Assembly (NCBI RefSeq): GCF_010093445.1
Contig: NZ_PDWW01000007.1
Span: 62,001-126,000, forward strand
Source: Pseudoxanthomonas japonensis
Lineage (GTDB): Bacteria; Pseudomonadota; Gammaproteobacteria; Xanthomonadales; Xanthomonadaceae
DNA length: 64,000 nt
Reading direction: 5' to 3'
Shown: in pieces, positions 9,822 to 19,982 of the stretch
Layout: every line of letters starts with the position of its first letter
How positions within the stretch are numbered: the first letter of the stretch is position 1
The notes under the pieces: generated by a model
What the model was told of the DNA's origin: nothing
Databases searched by the model: none
What the model saw: only the letters and a program-made list of their open reading frames with translations
Program-made: the position numbers and the translations under genes

Positions 9822-9855
9822 GTAGGATGGGTGGAGCCGAAGGCGATACCCATCA
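9822..9855 (+). repeat. Interspersed palindromic repeat, copy A
   Basis: Begins gtaggatgggtggagccg and ends gcgatacccatc. A near-identical inverted copy lies at 10540-10570, so the two copies bracket the secreted-protein gene 9905-10504. Confidence 0.75.
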
Positions 9856-9904
9856 GCGGCGCCTGACCGAGAAGGCCAACTGACACGTTGAAGAGGGATA
9901 TTGC

Positions 9905-10504
9905 ATGCATGCAACCGGTTCGATGGTCGCCCTCCTGCTTGCAATGACGGCAGTCATTCCCAAGGCGTGGGGCGCATCGCCGGATCCCGATTTCACGGCT
10001 TCGCAGGGATGGATCCTGGTGCACCACGGATCCCCGCGCGAAGTACAGAAAGCCATCGCCGAATACGACGAAATAACGCGCGAGATACACCCGGGAGTTT
10101 TCCGGATAGAGCTGCATCCACAGCGGGATGGCAGGGTCGCGGTGTTGCTGCCTGACGGTCTGCCTGCGTACGACCTGGTCAACATGACCGGATGGCTGGA
10201 CACGCCGCCTGAGGAGATCGATGCCTATGGTGCGAACGCATGGATCGTTTCGCCTACGACCGGGACCAAGTACAGCCTCATACCGGAGGTCGCGAACACC
10301 TGGGGCGATACGATGCTGGGTGGAACGCTGGAGGGCGCTTCGATCCGTATCCAGATACCGGAGGGTAGCGTGTCCGAGATTCCGCAACGTGTCCCCTATC
10401 TGCAGGAACCGCGCATCGATCTCCTGTCGGATCCCATCAGGATGAACGTGACGCTCGACACCAATACCCAGTTCGGGAATCCTGGTTTCGTCGTCGACAA
10501 GTGA
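9905..10504 (+). CDS. Secreted protein of unknown function
   Basis: 199 aa. The N-terminus (MHATGSMVALLLAMTAVIPKAWGA) looks like a Sec signal peptide with cleavage after AWGA at about residue 24. The mature part is mixed alpha/beta without cysteines and with several short Pro-rich turns (PDGLPAYDLV, SDPIRMNVTLD). I do not recognise a domain. The gene stands alone between two inverted copies of an interspersed repeat (9822-9855 and 10540-10570), and its codon usage is less GC-biased than the housekeeping genes around it, which together suggest a later insertion. Confidence 0.6.
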   Translation: MHATGSMVALLLAMTAVIPKAWGASPDPDFTASQGWILVHHGSPREVQKAIAEYDEITREIHPGVFRIELHPQRDGRVAVLLPDGLPAYDLVNMTGWLDTPPEEIDAYGANAWIVSPTTGTKYSLIPEVANTWGDTMLGGTLEGASIRIQIPEGSVSEIPQRVPYLQEPRIDLLSDPIRMNVTLDTNTQFGNPGFVVDK

Positions 10505-10539
10505 GCCGTACCCCATCGCCGGCGATATGGATGGCACAT

Positions 10540-10570
10540 GATGGGTATGCCTCGGCTCCACCCATCCTAC
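10540..10570 (-). repeat. Interspersed palindromic repeat, copy B (inverted)
   Basis: gatgggtatgcctcggctcc followed by acccatccta is the reverse complement of copy A at 9822-9855 with a few indels. With copy A it forms an inverted pair around one gene. Confidence 0.75.
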
Positions 10571-10613
10571 GATTGCGTTTCACCTTTTATTGCGCGTCCT
10601 CGGAGGAATGACG

Positions 10614-10961
10614 ATGTCCGGCCACCGCATCTTCACCACCGCGTTCGCCAGCGTGTATCCACTGTACGTACAGAAGGCCGAGCGCAAGGGGCGGACGAAG
10701 GCCGAGGTGGACGACGTCATCCGCTGGCTGACCGGTTACGACCAGACCGGGCTCGAACGCCAGATCGAGGCGAAGAAGGATTTCCAGACCTTCTTCGCCG
10801 AAGCTCCGCAGCTCCATCCGCATGCCTCGCTGATCAAGGGCGTGGTCTGCGGCGTCTGCGTCGAAGACGTGGAGGATCCGCTGATGCAGAAGATCCGCTA
10901 CCTCGACAAGCTGGTGGACGAACTGGCGAAGGGGAAGGCGATGGAGAAGATCCTGCGCTGA
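10614..10961 (+). CDS. DUF2200 family protein
   Basis: 115-aa cytoplasmic protein matching the DUF2200 pattern: [40 protein letters not shown], then [21 protein letters not shown] and [13 protein letters not shown]. The function of the family is unknown to me. The start at 10614 is set by GGAGG at 10602-10606 with a 7-nt spacer; the ATG at 10608 is too close. The PemK/MazF-like gene follows after 13 bp, so the two may be co-transcribed. Confidence 0.82.
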   Translation: MSGHRIFTTAFASVYPLYVQKAERKGRTKAEVDDVIRWLTGYDQTGLERQIEAKKDFQTFFAEAPQLHPHASLIKGVVCGVCVEDVEDPLMQKIRYLDKLVDELAKGKAMEKILR

Positions 10962-10974
10962 CGTCGTACCGGAG

Positions 10975-11385
10975 GTGTCGCCGCTTTACCATGTCGTCAT
11001 GGACAGAGAGCTCGACATAGCCGTGCCGGCGCGTGCCATCCACCGGGGAGACATCTTCTGGGTGGATGCCGATGCTTCACGCGGGTCGATTCCGGGCGTG
11101 CCGCATCCGCATGTCGTGGTGCAGGACGACGTCTTCAATCAATCGCGTATCGGCACGGTCGTGGTCTGTGCCCTCAGCTCCAATCTCCATCGTGTCTCCG
11201 AACCCGGCGTCGTCCTGCTGGATGCGGGGGAGGGTGGGTTGGCCAAGCAGAGCGTGGTGATCGCGTCGCAGGTGTCATCCCTTTACAAGCACCGGCTAGG
11301 AGATCTCATTGGTCGCTTGGACGGCGCGCGTGTGGACCAGATCGTGGCCGCATTGCGGTTCCTGCAAGCCTCCTTCCAGCGCTGA
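10975..11385 (+). CDS. PemK/MazF-family toxin-like protein
   Basis: About 136 aa (128 if translation begins at ATG 10999). The pattern is that of PemK/MazF endoribonucleases: RGDIFWVDAD near the start, then HPHVVVQDDVFNQSRIGTVV, VCALSSNL and the C-terminal KQSVVIASQVSSLYKHRLG with a final helix. Members cleave mRNA when freed from a cognate antitoxin. No antitoxin-sized gene with a DNA-binding N-terminus lies next to it (the upstream neighbour is DUF2200), so it is solitary or its role has changed. GGAGG at 10970-10974 directly abuts the GTG at 10975, leaving the true start uncertain. Confidence 0.75.
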   Translation: MSPLYHVVMDRELDIAVPARAIHRGDIFWVDADASRGSIPGVPHPHVVVQDDVFNQSRIGTVVVCALSSNLHRVSEPGVVLLDAGEGGLAKQSVVIASQVSSLYKHRLGDLIGRLDGARVDQIVAALRFLQASFQR

Positions 11386-11395
11386 CCTTGCGGAC

Positions 11396-11459
11396 GGCGG
11401 GCTTGAGCCCGCCCTACGTACCTGTCGGCTGCGCCACGTAGGGTGGGCCTTGGCCCACC
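11396..11459. repeat. Pair of REP-like palindromes
   Basis: Two GC-rich hairpins, ggcgggcttgagcccgcc (11396-11413) and ggtgggccttggcccacc (11442-11459), separated by 28 bp and both next to a cctacg/cgtagg border in opposite orientation. Typical of a REP/BIME doublet. It may also act as a transcript end after the PemK-like gene. Confidence 0.75.
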
Positions 11460-11485
11460 GCCTCGCGATCCCGCACACTGCCGGC

Positions 11486-11830
11486 ATGCCCCGCAACCTC
11501 CTCTTCATCTGCACCCAGAACCGTCTGCGCAGTCCGACCGCGGAGCAGGTGTTCGCCGAATGGTCGGGCGTGGAGACGGCCTCGGCCGGCTTGGGCAACG
11601 ATGCGGAAGTGCCGGTTTCGCCCGAACTGCTGGCATGGGCGGACACGGTGTTTGTGATGGAGAAGGTGCATCGCAGCCGGCTGTCCGCGAAGTTCAAGCG
11701 CCACCTCAACGGCAAGCGGGTGATCTGCCTGGATATCCCCGATGACTATGACTTCATGGATCCCATGCTCATCAGGCTGCTGAAGCAGAAGGTCGCGCGT
11801 TTTCTTCCCGCCAACGTGGTGACCTCATGA
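11486..11830 (+). CDS. Low-molecular-weight protein-tyrosine-phosphatase-like protein
   Basis: 114 aa. The N-terminal LLFICTQNRLRSPTAEQVF holds a CX5R(S) P-loop (C-TQNRL-R-S) typical of the LMW-PTP/arsenate-reductase fold; the downstream VICLDIPDDYDFMDP supplies acidic residues at the place of the general acid. Shorter than classic LMW-PTPs (about 150 aa), matching a compact bacterial subgroup annotated as protein tyrosine phosphatase. The start ATG 11486 places the P-loop nine residues from the N-terminus. Its last codons overlap the next gene by 4 bp (ATGA), implying translational coupling. Confidence 0.78.
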   Translation: MPRNLLFICTQNRLRSPTAEQVFAEWSGVETASAGLGNDAEVPVSPELLAWADTVFVMEKVHRSRLSAKFKRHLNGKRVICLDIPDDYDFMDPMLIRLLKQKVARFLPANVVTS

Positions 11831-12186
11831 GCCGCCCCCTGCAGACCTGGACCGGCAGCTGCCACTGCGGCGCGATCCGTTTCGAGATCGACACCGACTT
11901 CCCCGAGCTGACGCAGTGTGACTGCTCGATCTGCCGCAAGAAGAACGCGCTGATGGTGAAGGTGCACGAGAGCGCCTTCCGCCTGCTGGCCGGCGCGGAT
12001 GCGCTGGCCGACTACCAGTTCCATACGCATACGGCGCACCACCACTTCTGCAAGCTCTGCGGCATCTACCCGTTCCACCGCAAGCGCGTCACCCCGGACT
12101 ACTACGGCATCAACGTCTACTGCCTGGACGGCTTCGACCCCGCCGGCATCCCGGTGCGGATGACGGTCGGCGCCGGGATGCCGTAA
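11827..12186 (+). CDS. GFA-family (glutathione-dependent formaldehyde-activating-like) zinc protein
   Basis: 119-aa zinc-binding protein of the GFA/CENP-V fold. Cysteine motifs in order: GSCHCGAIRFE (CxC), CDCSICRKKNAL (CxCxxC) and HFCKLCGIYPFH (CxxC), the full metal-ligand set of the family. Founding members condense formaldehyde with glutathione, but most small homologues have no proven substrate. It starts inside the stop of the phosphatase gene (ATGA overlap), so the two are likely made together. Confidence 0.85.
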   Translation: MSRPLQTWTGSCHCGAIRFEIDTDFPELTQCDCSICRKKNALMVKVHESAFRLLAGADALADYQFHTHTAHHHFCKLCGIYPFHRKRVTPDYYGINVYCLDGFDPAGIPVRMTVGAGMP

Positions 12187-12209
12187 CACCGGGCGGATAG
12201 ACTGCGATC

Positions 12210-12752
12210 ATGTGCCGCTTCGTCACCGCCGTCCTTCCCGCCGCCGCGCCGCATGAGGCACTGGACGCGTTGGCGCTAACCTACGGCCGCCGGTTTCTCA
12301 GGCTTTCGAGCCCCTCGATGACGCGGCAGCTCGCACCGGGCGACGCGTACTTCCTGACCACCCTTGGCCATTGCGATTGCGATGAACCGCTCGGTGCGCA
12401 CCGCAGGACGCGGAACGACGACGGGGACATGGCCCGCAAGCTGGCGCGCAAGGGCTGGAACGAAAACAAGATCGCACGCGCGGTGGCGCAGAAGCGGGAA
12501 CAGGCGATGGCCGCGGATGGCGTCCAGCGCCGGCGCGCGGACGATGACTTGACCCGCTGGCTCGGGTTCGTGGATGCCATCCTTGTCTCCGCCCAGGTCG
12601 ACGAACTTGGCCTGCTGCTGCACTTCTACGGTGGCGGCGTCGAGGAGGAAGAGGTGACGGTCCGCGAGCGTCGCCGGGTGGGCCGCGACGAAGACCGTGC
12701 TGCGCTGCTGCACGGCATGGAACACGACGTGCTCTACCTGTTCCACGCCTGA
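12210..12752 (+). CDS. Unknown protein, 180 aa
   Basis: ATG at 12210, 23 bp after the GFA-family gene, same strand. Visible features: an N-terminal segment with MCRFVTAVLP, a CDCDEPLG motif at about residue 55, a highly charged middle (ARKLARKGWNENKIARAVAQ, about residues 75-95) and an acidic/basic C-terminal part with a possible beta strand ELGLLLHFYGG. No signal peptide or transmembrane helix. I recognise no family. It borders the tandem-repeat tract downstream. Confidence 0.6.
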   Translation: MCRFVTAVLPAAAPHEALDALALTYGRRFLRLSSPSMTRQLAPGDAYFLTTLGHCDCDEPLGAHRRTRNDDGDMARKLARKGWNENKIARAVAQKREQAMAADGVQRRRADDDLTRWLGFVDAILVSAQVDELGLLLHFYGGGVEEEEVTVRERRRVGRDEDRAALLHGMEHDVLYLFHA

Positions 12753-12773
12753 CTCTCACATTGCCACCCGAAG

Positions 12774-13110
12774 ATGGAGCAAAAAGCTCCATCGATGGCC
12801 CTCCAAGCTCCGCGCGCAAGGCTCGGAATCCCAACGACCGGGCTGGCAATCCCGGGGATGGCACTTTTTGCTCCATCGGTCGAGCACGAGAACTCCGTCG
12901 ATGGCGCTCCAAGCTCCGTCGATGGAGCAAAAACAGCGACGCCGATGGCTTTCCGAGCCCCATCGGTGGAGCAAAAAGTGCCATCGATGACGTTACGAGC
13001 CCCATCGACCGAGCAGAAGGTGCCATCGATGGAGCACCCGAGCCTTGCGCTTGGGATTCCGAGCCTCGCACCCGGGATTCCGAGCCTTGTGCATGGAGCG
13101 CCGAGCGCCA
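12774..13110. repeat. Degenerate tandem-repeat tract (gatggagcaaaaagtgcca / ggattccgagcct units)
   Basis: About 340 bp made of degenerate repeats: a unit around gagcaaaaagtgccatcgatg recurs in both orientations at about 12776, 12862, 12921, 12968 and 13012, and a 21-bp unit around gggattccgagcctcgcac recurs at about 13065-13095. Period lengths are near multiples of 21, so long frames stay open on both strands (12774-13220 plus; 12734-13111 minus). Fills most of the 464-bp gap between the unknown gene and ligA. I regard it as non-coding or a decayed repetitive ORF. Confidence 0.75.
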
Positions 13111-13207
13111 TCTACCGTCCACCGGCCCGGGTGGGCAGAGCGCTTGAGGTCAGCCACGGCCCCCGGGCGATCAGCGTTGCACCGCCTGTCACAGTCGACA
13201 GCCTTAG

Positions 13208-16584
<3,377 letters not shown>

Positions 16585-16693
16585 AAGCCAGCCAAACATC
16601 GCGTGCGGGCGCTTGCGACTGCAAACGGTTTCGTGAGGTCGTGTTCATTCTCGCTGCGTAGATTGCGAATCAACACCCACGAGGACGCCTGCC

Positions 16694-17449
16694 ATGGAAC
16701 GCCACCTGATCGCTTCGCTGATGCTCGGAACCGTCGCCCTGCTCGGAACGGCCGCCGCGAAGGCCGGGCCGCAATACGACGACCGCTATTACGGCAACGG
16801 ACAGACCGTCCGTTGCGAATCGCCGAGCAACCGCTACCGCGAATGCCCGATGGACACGCGCGGGGGCGTGCAGCTGACGCGCCAGCTGTCGAGCACGCGC
16901 TGCGAGGAGGGCCGCAACTGGGGCCAGGGTCGCAACGGTGTGTGGGTGGATCGTGGCTGCCGTGCCGAATTCACCAGCGGTCGCGGCGGTGGCTGGGGCA
17001 ACGGCGGCGGCTGGTCGGGCAATGGCCAGCGCATCCGTTGCGAATCCGACAACGGCCGTACCCGCACCTGCTCCATTCCCGCGCGCGCCGACGTGCGCCT
17101 GGTCCGCCAGCTTTCGAGCGCGCGCTGCGTCGAGGGCCAGACCTGGGGACAGGATCGCCGCGGACTGTGGGTGACCCAGGGCTGCCGGGGCGAGTTCGAA
17201 GTCTATGGTCGCGGCCATGGCAACGGGTGGGGCAATGGCGGCGGCTGGGGCCACAACGGCAACGGCGGGCGCACGTTCCGCTGCGAATCCGACAATGGCC
17301 GCACGCGTACCTGCGCGGTCGACGGGCGCCGGGTGGAACTGGTCCGCCAGCTGTCGAGCAGCGCCTGTATCGAGGGCCGCACCTGGGGTCGGGACAATCG
17401 CGGCGTGTGGGTGACGTCGGGCTGCCGGGCCGAGTTCCGCACCTGGTGA
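16694..17449 (+). CDS. Secreted protein with three DUF3011 repeats
   Basis: 251 aa. Signal peptide [24 protein letters not shown] (cleavage near residue 24). The mature chain contains three copies of a cysteine-bearing module of about 55 residues, each with RCES...R.R.C, an arginine-rich strand (VQLTRQLSS / VRLVRQLSS / VELVRQLSS), C.EG..WG..R.G.WV and a closing GCR.EF. The modules are joined by glycine/asparagine-rich linkers ([10 protein letters not shown] type). Probably periplasmic or extracellular with disulfides in each module. Function unknown. Confidence 0.85.
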   Translation: MERHLIASLMLGTVALLGTAAAKAGPQYDDRYYGNGQTVRCESPSNRYRECPMDTRGGVQLTRQLSSTRCEEGRNWGQGRNGVWVDRGCRAEFTSGRGGGWGNGGGWSGNGQRIRCESDNGRTRTCSIPARADVRLVRQLSSARCVEGQTWGQDRRGLWVTQGCRGEFEVYGRGHGNGWGNGGGWGHNGNGGRTFRCESDNGRTRTCAVDGRRVELVRQLSSSACIEGRTWGRDNRGVWVTSGCRAEFRTW

Positions 17450-17461
17450 GTTCCATGAGGG

Positions 17462-17488
17462 TAACGGCCCGCCGACGGCGGGCCGTTA
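17462..17488. terminator. GC-rich hairpin between the DUF3011 gene and mtnA
   Basis: A perfect 12-bp stem (taacggcccgcc / ggcgggccgtta) with a 3-nt loop and no T-run. It ends 10 nt before the mtnA ATG, so it may be the DUF3011 transcript end, a leader structure of mtnA, or both. Confidence 0.5.
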
Positions 17489-17498
17489 CAATGCGGGC

Positions 17499-18557
17499 AT
17501 GAACGACACCATCGATTACGCCCGCTACGACCGCATCCGTCCGATCCGCTGGACCGGCACCGCCCTGGAGCTGCTGGATCAGCGCAAGCTGCCGTTCGTG
17601 GTGGAGTACCTGGCCTGCACGACCAGCGACGAGGTCGCCGCCGCCATTCACGACCTTGCCGTGCGCGGCGCGCCGGCCATCGGCATCGCCGCCGCGTGGG
17701 GCGTGGTGCTGGCCTCGCGCGAGGTGCTGGCCGCCACGCCGGCCGAGGCACTCGAGAAGCTTGAACCCGCCCTGCAGCGCCTCAACGATGCACGGCCGAC
17801 GGCGGTCAACCTCGCGTGGGCGCTGGCGCGCATGCGCGCCGCGTTGCGTACCGCAGGCAGCGACTGGCGTGGCGTGCTGGAACTGGAAGCCCTGGCGATC
17901 GCCGAGGAAGACCTGGCGGCGAACCGCCACATGGGCGAGCTCGGCGCGGCGTTGATCGGCGAAGGCAGCGGCGTGCTGACCCATTGCAATACCGGCTCGC
18001 TGGCCACCGCCGGCTTCGGCACCGCGCTGGGCGTGATCCGCGCGGGCGTGGCGCAGGGCCGCATCGGCAAGGTGTACGCGGGCGAGACGCGGCCGTGGCA
18101 GCAGGGCGCGCGCCTGACCGCGTGGGAGCTGCAGCAGGACGGCATTCCGGCCACCCTCATCGCCGACTCCGCCGCCTCGCACCTGATGAAGACCGGTGCC
18201 GTGCAGTGGGTGGTCGTCGGTGCGGACCGCATCTGCGCCAACGGCGATACCGCCAACAAGATCGGCACGTACCAGCTGGCCATCGCCGCGCGCCACCACG
18301 GCGCGAAATTCATGGTGGTGGCGCCGTCGTCCACCGTGGACATGGCCACGCCGGACGGCGAGGCGATCCACATCGAGGAACGCGACCCGGCCGAGCTGCT
18401 CGGCATCGGCGGCACCCGCATCGTGGCCGAGGGCGTGGCGGCCTGGAACCCCGTGTTCGACGTCACCCCGGCGTCGCTGATCGACGCCATCGTCACCGAG
18501 AAGGGCGTGATCGAGCAGCCCGACGAAGCACGCATGCGGGCGGCCTTCGGCGGATGA
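17499..18557 (+). CDS. mtnA: Methylthioribose-1-phosphate isomerase
   Basis: Isomerises 5-methylthioribose-1-phosphate to 5-methylthioribulose-1-phosphate in the methionine salvage pathway. 352 aa; eIF2B-like fold. Diagnostic motifs: [13 protein letters not shown] (about residues 52-64), the catalytic cysteine in [29 protein letters not shown], and the catalytic aspartate in [20 protein letters not shown]. No Shine-Dalgarno is apparent before ATG 17499, because a 12-bp hairpin occupies the leader. No other salvage gene is adjacent. Confidence 0.95.
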   Translation: MNDTIDYARYDRIRPIRWTGTALELLDQRKLPFVVEYLACTTSDEVAAAIHDLAVRGAPAIGIAAAWGVVLASREVLAATPAEALEKLEPALQRLNDARPTAVNLAWALARMRAALRTAGSDWRGVLELEALAIAEEDLAANRHMGELGAALIGEGSGVLTHCNTGSLATAGFGTALGVIRAGVAQGRIGKVYAGETRPWQQGARLTAWELQQDGIPATLIADSAASHLMKTGAVQWVVVGADRICANGDTANKIGTYQLAIAARHHGAKFMVVAPSSTVDMATPDGEAIHIEERDPAELLGIGGTRIVAEGVAAWNPVFDVTPASLIDAIVTEKGVIEQPDEARMRAAFGG

Positions 18558-18738
18558 CGCACGTGTCCTTCGCCCGTATCCCGTCGAACACCGACGCAGT
18601 GGGTCGAGGATGCGCGTTGACGGGCATGCAGGTGGCATGTCGGCGCTGAGGCGCCGCCGTCGCAGGCGCCATGCCGCTGCGGAAGGCGACATGGCACGCG
18701 GGTTGCATTCCGGGGAAGGTCCCGTCCAGGAATCGCGC

Positions 18739-19878
18739 ATGCGCGCCCAGACCGTCCACGCTCCGATCTTCGTCCCCGGCCTGCGCCACAGCGTGCGCCT
18801 GTTGCTGTCGCGCCGTTCGACCCGTGCGCTGGACGCCGCGGAACGCGAGGACCTCGCGCGGGCGCAGCTGCGTGCCACGCGCCCGATCGTCAGCGGGGTG
18901 CTGCTGTGCGGTGCGGTGCTGCTGGCGATCATCGCGCTCTTCGAACTGGCGGACGTGACGCCGTCGATCGGCTATCCGGTGTGGGCGCAGCTGCTGGCCT
19001 CGGTCGGCGTCGCGGCCTGCGCCGCCGGCATTGCGCGCCTGGTGCACTGGCAGCACCGGCTGATGCTGATCCTGGCGGGCACGCTGCTGTCCGGCGTCTT
19101 CATGAGCATGCCGCTGCCGGGCGCGACCGGCCAGCTGGCGCTGCGTACCGGCCTGTTCCAGTTGTTGCCGCTCGCGCTGATGGCGCTGATGGTGCGGCCG
19201 GCTTCGCTGCTCGCGCTGGCGCTGCTGATCGTGGTGATGGCGCAGCTGCGCATCGCGCTGTACGGCGCGCCGGGCACGGGCACCGCGCTGTACTGGCTGT
19301 ATACGCTGACGACCATCGGTTTCGGGCTGGTGCTGGCGGGTTACCGGACGGATTTCGCCGTGTCCGCATGGCAGATGCGTCGTCGGCTGGTGCAGCAGGC
19401 GCATACCGACGAACTGACCGGGTTGCTGAACCGCAATGGCTGGAACGAGCGCGCCGTCGCCGCGCACGCGCAGGCGATCGCGGCGGGACGGCCGGTGGCG
19501 GTGGTGGTGCTGGACATCGACTACTTCAAGCGCATCAACGACGACCATGGCCATGACGGCGGCGACGCCGTGCTGCAGCGGCTGGGCGGCATCATGCGCG
19601 CGCGCGTCGGGGCGAACGGATGCGCGGCGCGCATCGGCGGCGAGGAGTTCGCGGTGCTGCTGGACGGTGACGACGCCGGGACGGCACAGGCCTTCGCCGA
19701 GCGCGTGCGGGGGGAGTTCGGCAAGGCGCATGGCGATGTCGTCGCCACGCTCTCGGCCGGTATCGCCGTGCACGCGCCTGGCGAGTCGCTGCGCGAGCAG
19801 ATGCGGCGTGCCGACCGGGCGCTGTACGAGGCGAAGCACGAAGGCCGCAATCGCGTTCATCTTGCGGGCCTTTCCTGA
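18739..19878 (+). CDS. Membrane-bound diguanylate cyclase (GGDEF)
   Basis: Predicted to make cyclic di-GMP from two GTP. 379 aa from ATG 18739, which has AGGA with a 7-nt spacer; the open frame begins further upstream but those codons are arginine runs. The N-terminal half contains about five or six transmembrane helices (for example PIVSGVLLCGAVLLAIIALF, LLPLALMALM). The GGDEF domain spans about residues 215-375: HTDELTGLLNRNGW, LDIDYFKRINDDHGHDGGD and the active-site motif ARIGGEEFAVLL. The RxxD inhibitory site expected just upstream is absent (ANGC at that place), so feedback inhibition by c-di-GMP through that site is unlikely. Confidence 0.9.
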   Translation: MRAQTVHAPIFVPGLRHSVRLLLSRRSTRALDAAEREDLARAQLRATRPIVSGVLLCGAVLLAIIALFELADVTPSIGYPVWAQLLASVGVAACAAGIARLVHWQHRLMLILAGTLLSGVFMSMPLPGATGQLALRTGLFQLLPLALMALMVRPASLLALALLIVVMAQLRIALYGAPGTGTALYWLYTLTTIGFGLVLAGYRTDFAVSAWQMRRRLVQQAHTDELTGLLNRNGWNERAVAAHAQAIAAGRPVAVVVLDIDYFKRINDDHGHDGGDAVLQRLGGIMRARVGANGCAARIGGEEFAVLLDGDDAGTAQAFAERVRGEFGKAHGDVVATLSAGIAVHAPGESLREQMRRADRALYEAKHEGRNRVHLAGLS

Positions 19879-19982
19879 ACGTGTTTTTGTGATTCCAAAT
19901 ACGACGACCCTGCGATAGCATCGTTGCGAACTTCGCGCGGGCATGTCGGTGCCCTTACGCGTCCGCTCGACGCCAGGGGACC

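Noticed and set aside
10590-10613. Start of the DUF2200 gene at an upstream TTG or at ATG 10608
   Set aside because: GGAGG at 10602-10606 would lie inside or touching those starts; ATG 10614 has a 7-nt spacer and matches the family N-terminus.
12774-13110. CRISPR array
   Set aside because: Units are degenerate, contiguous and in both orientations, without unique spacers of even length; no cas genes in the window.
12298-13122. Minus-strand gene reading across the unknown 12210 gene and the repeat tract
   Set aside because: The C-terminal half is an antisense shadow and the N-terminal half is translated repeat; no ribosome site.
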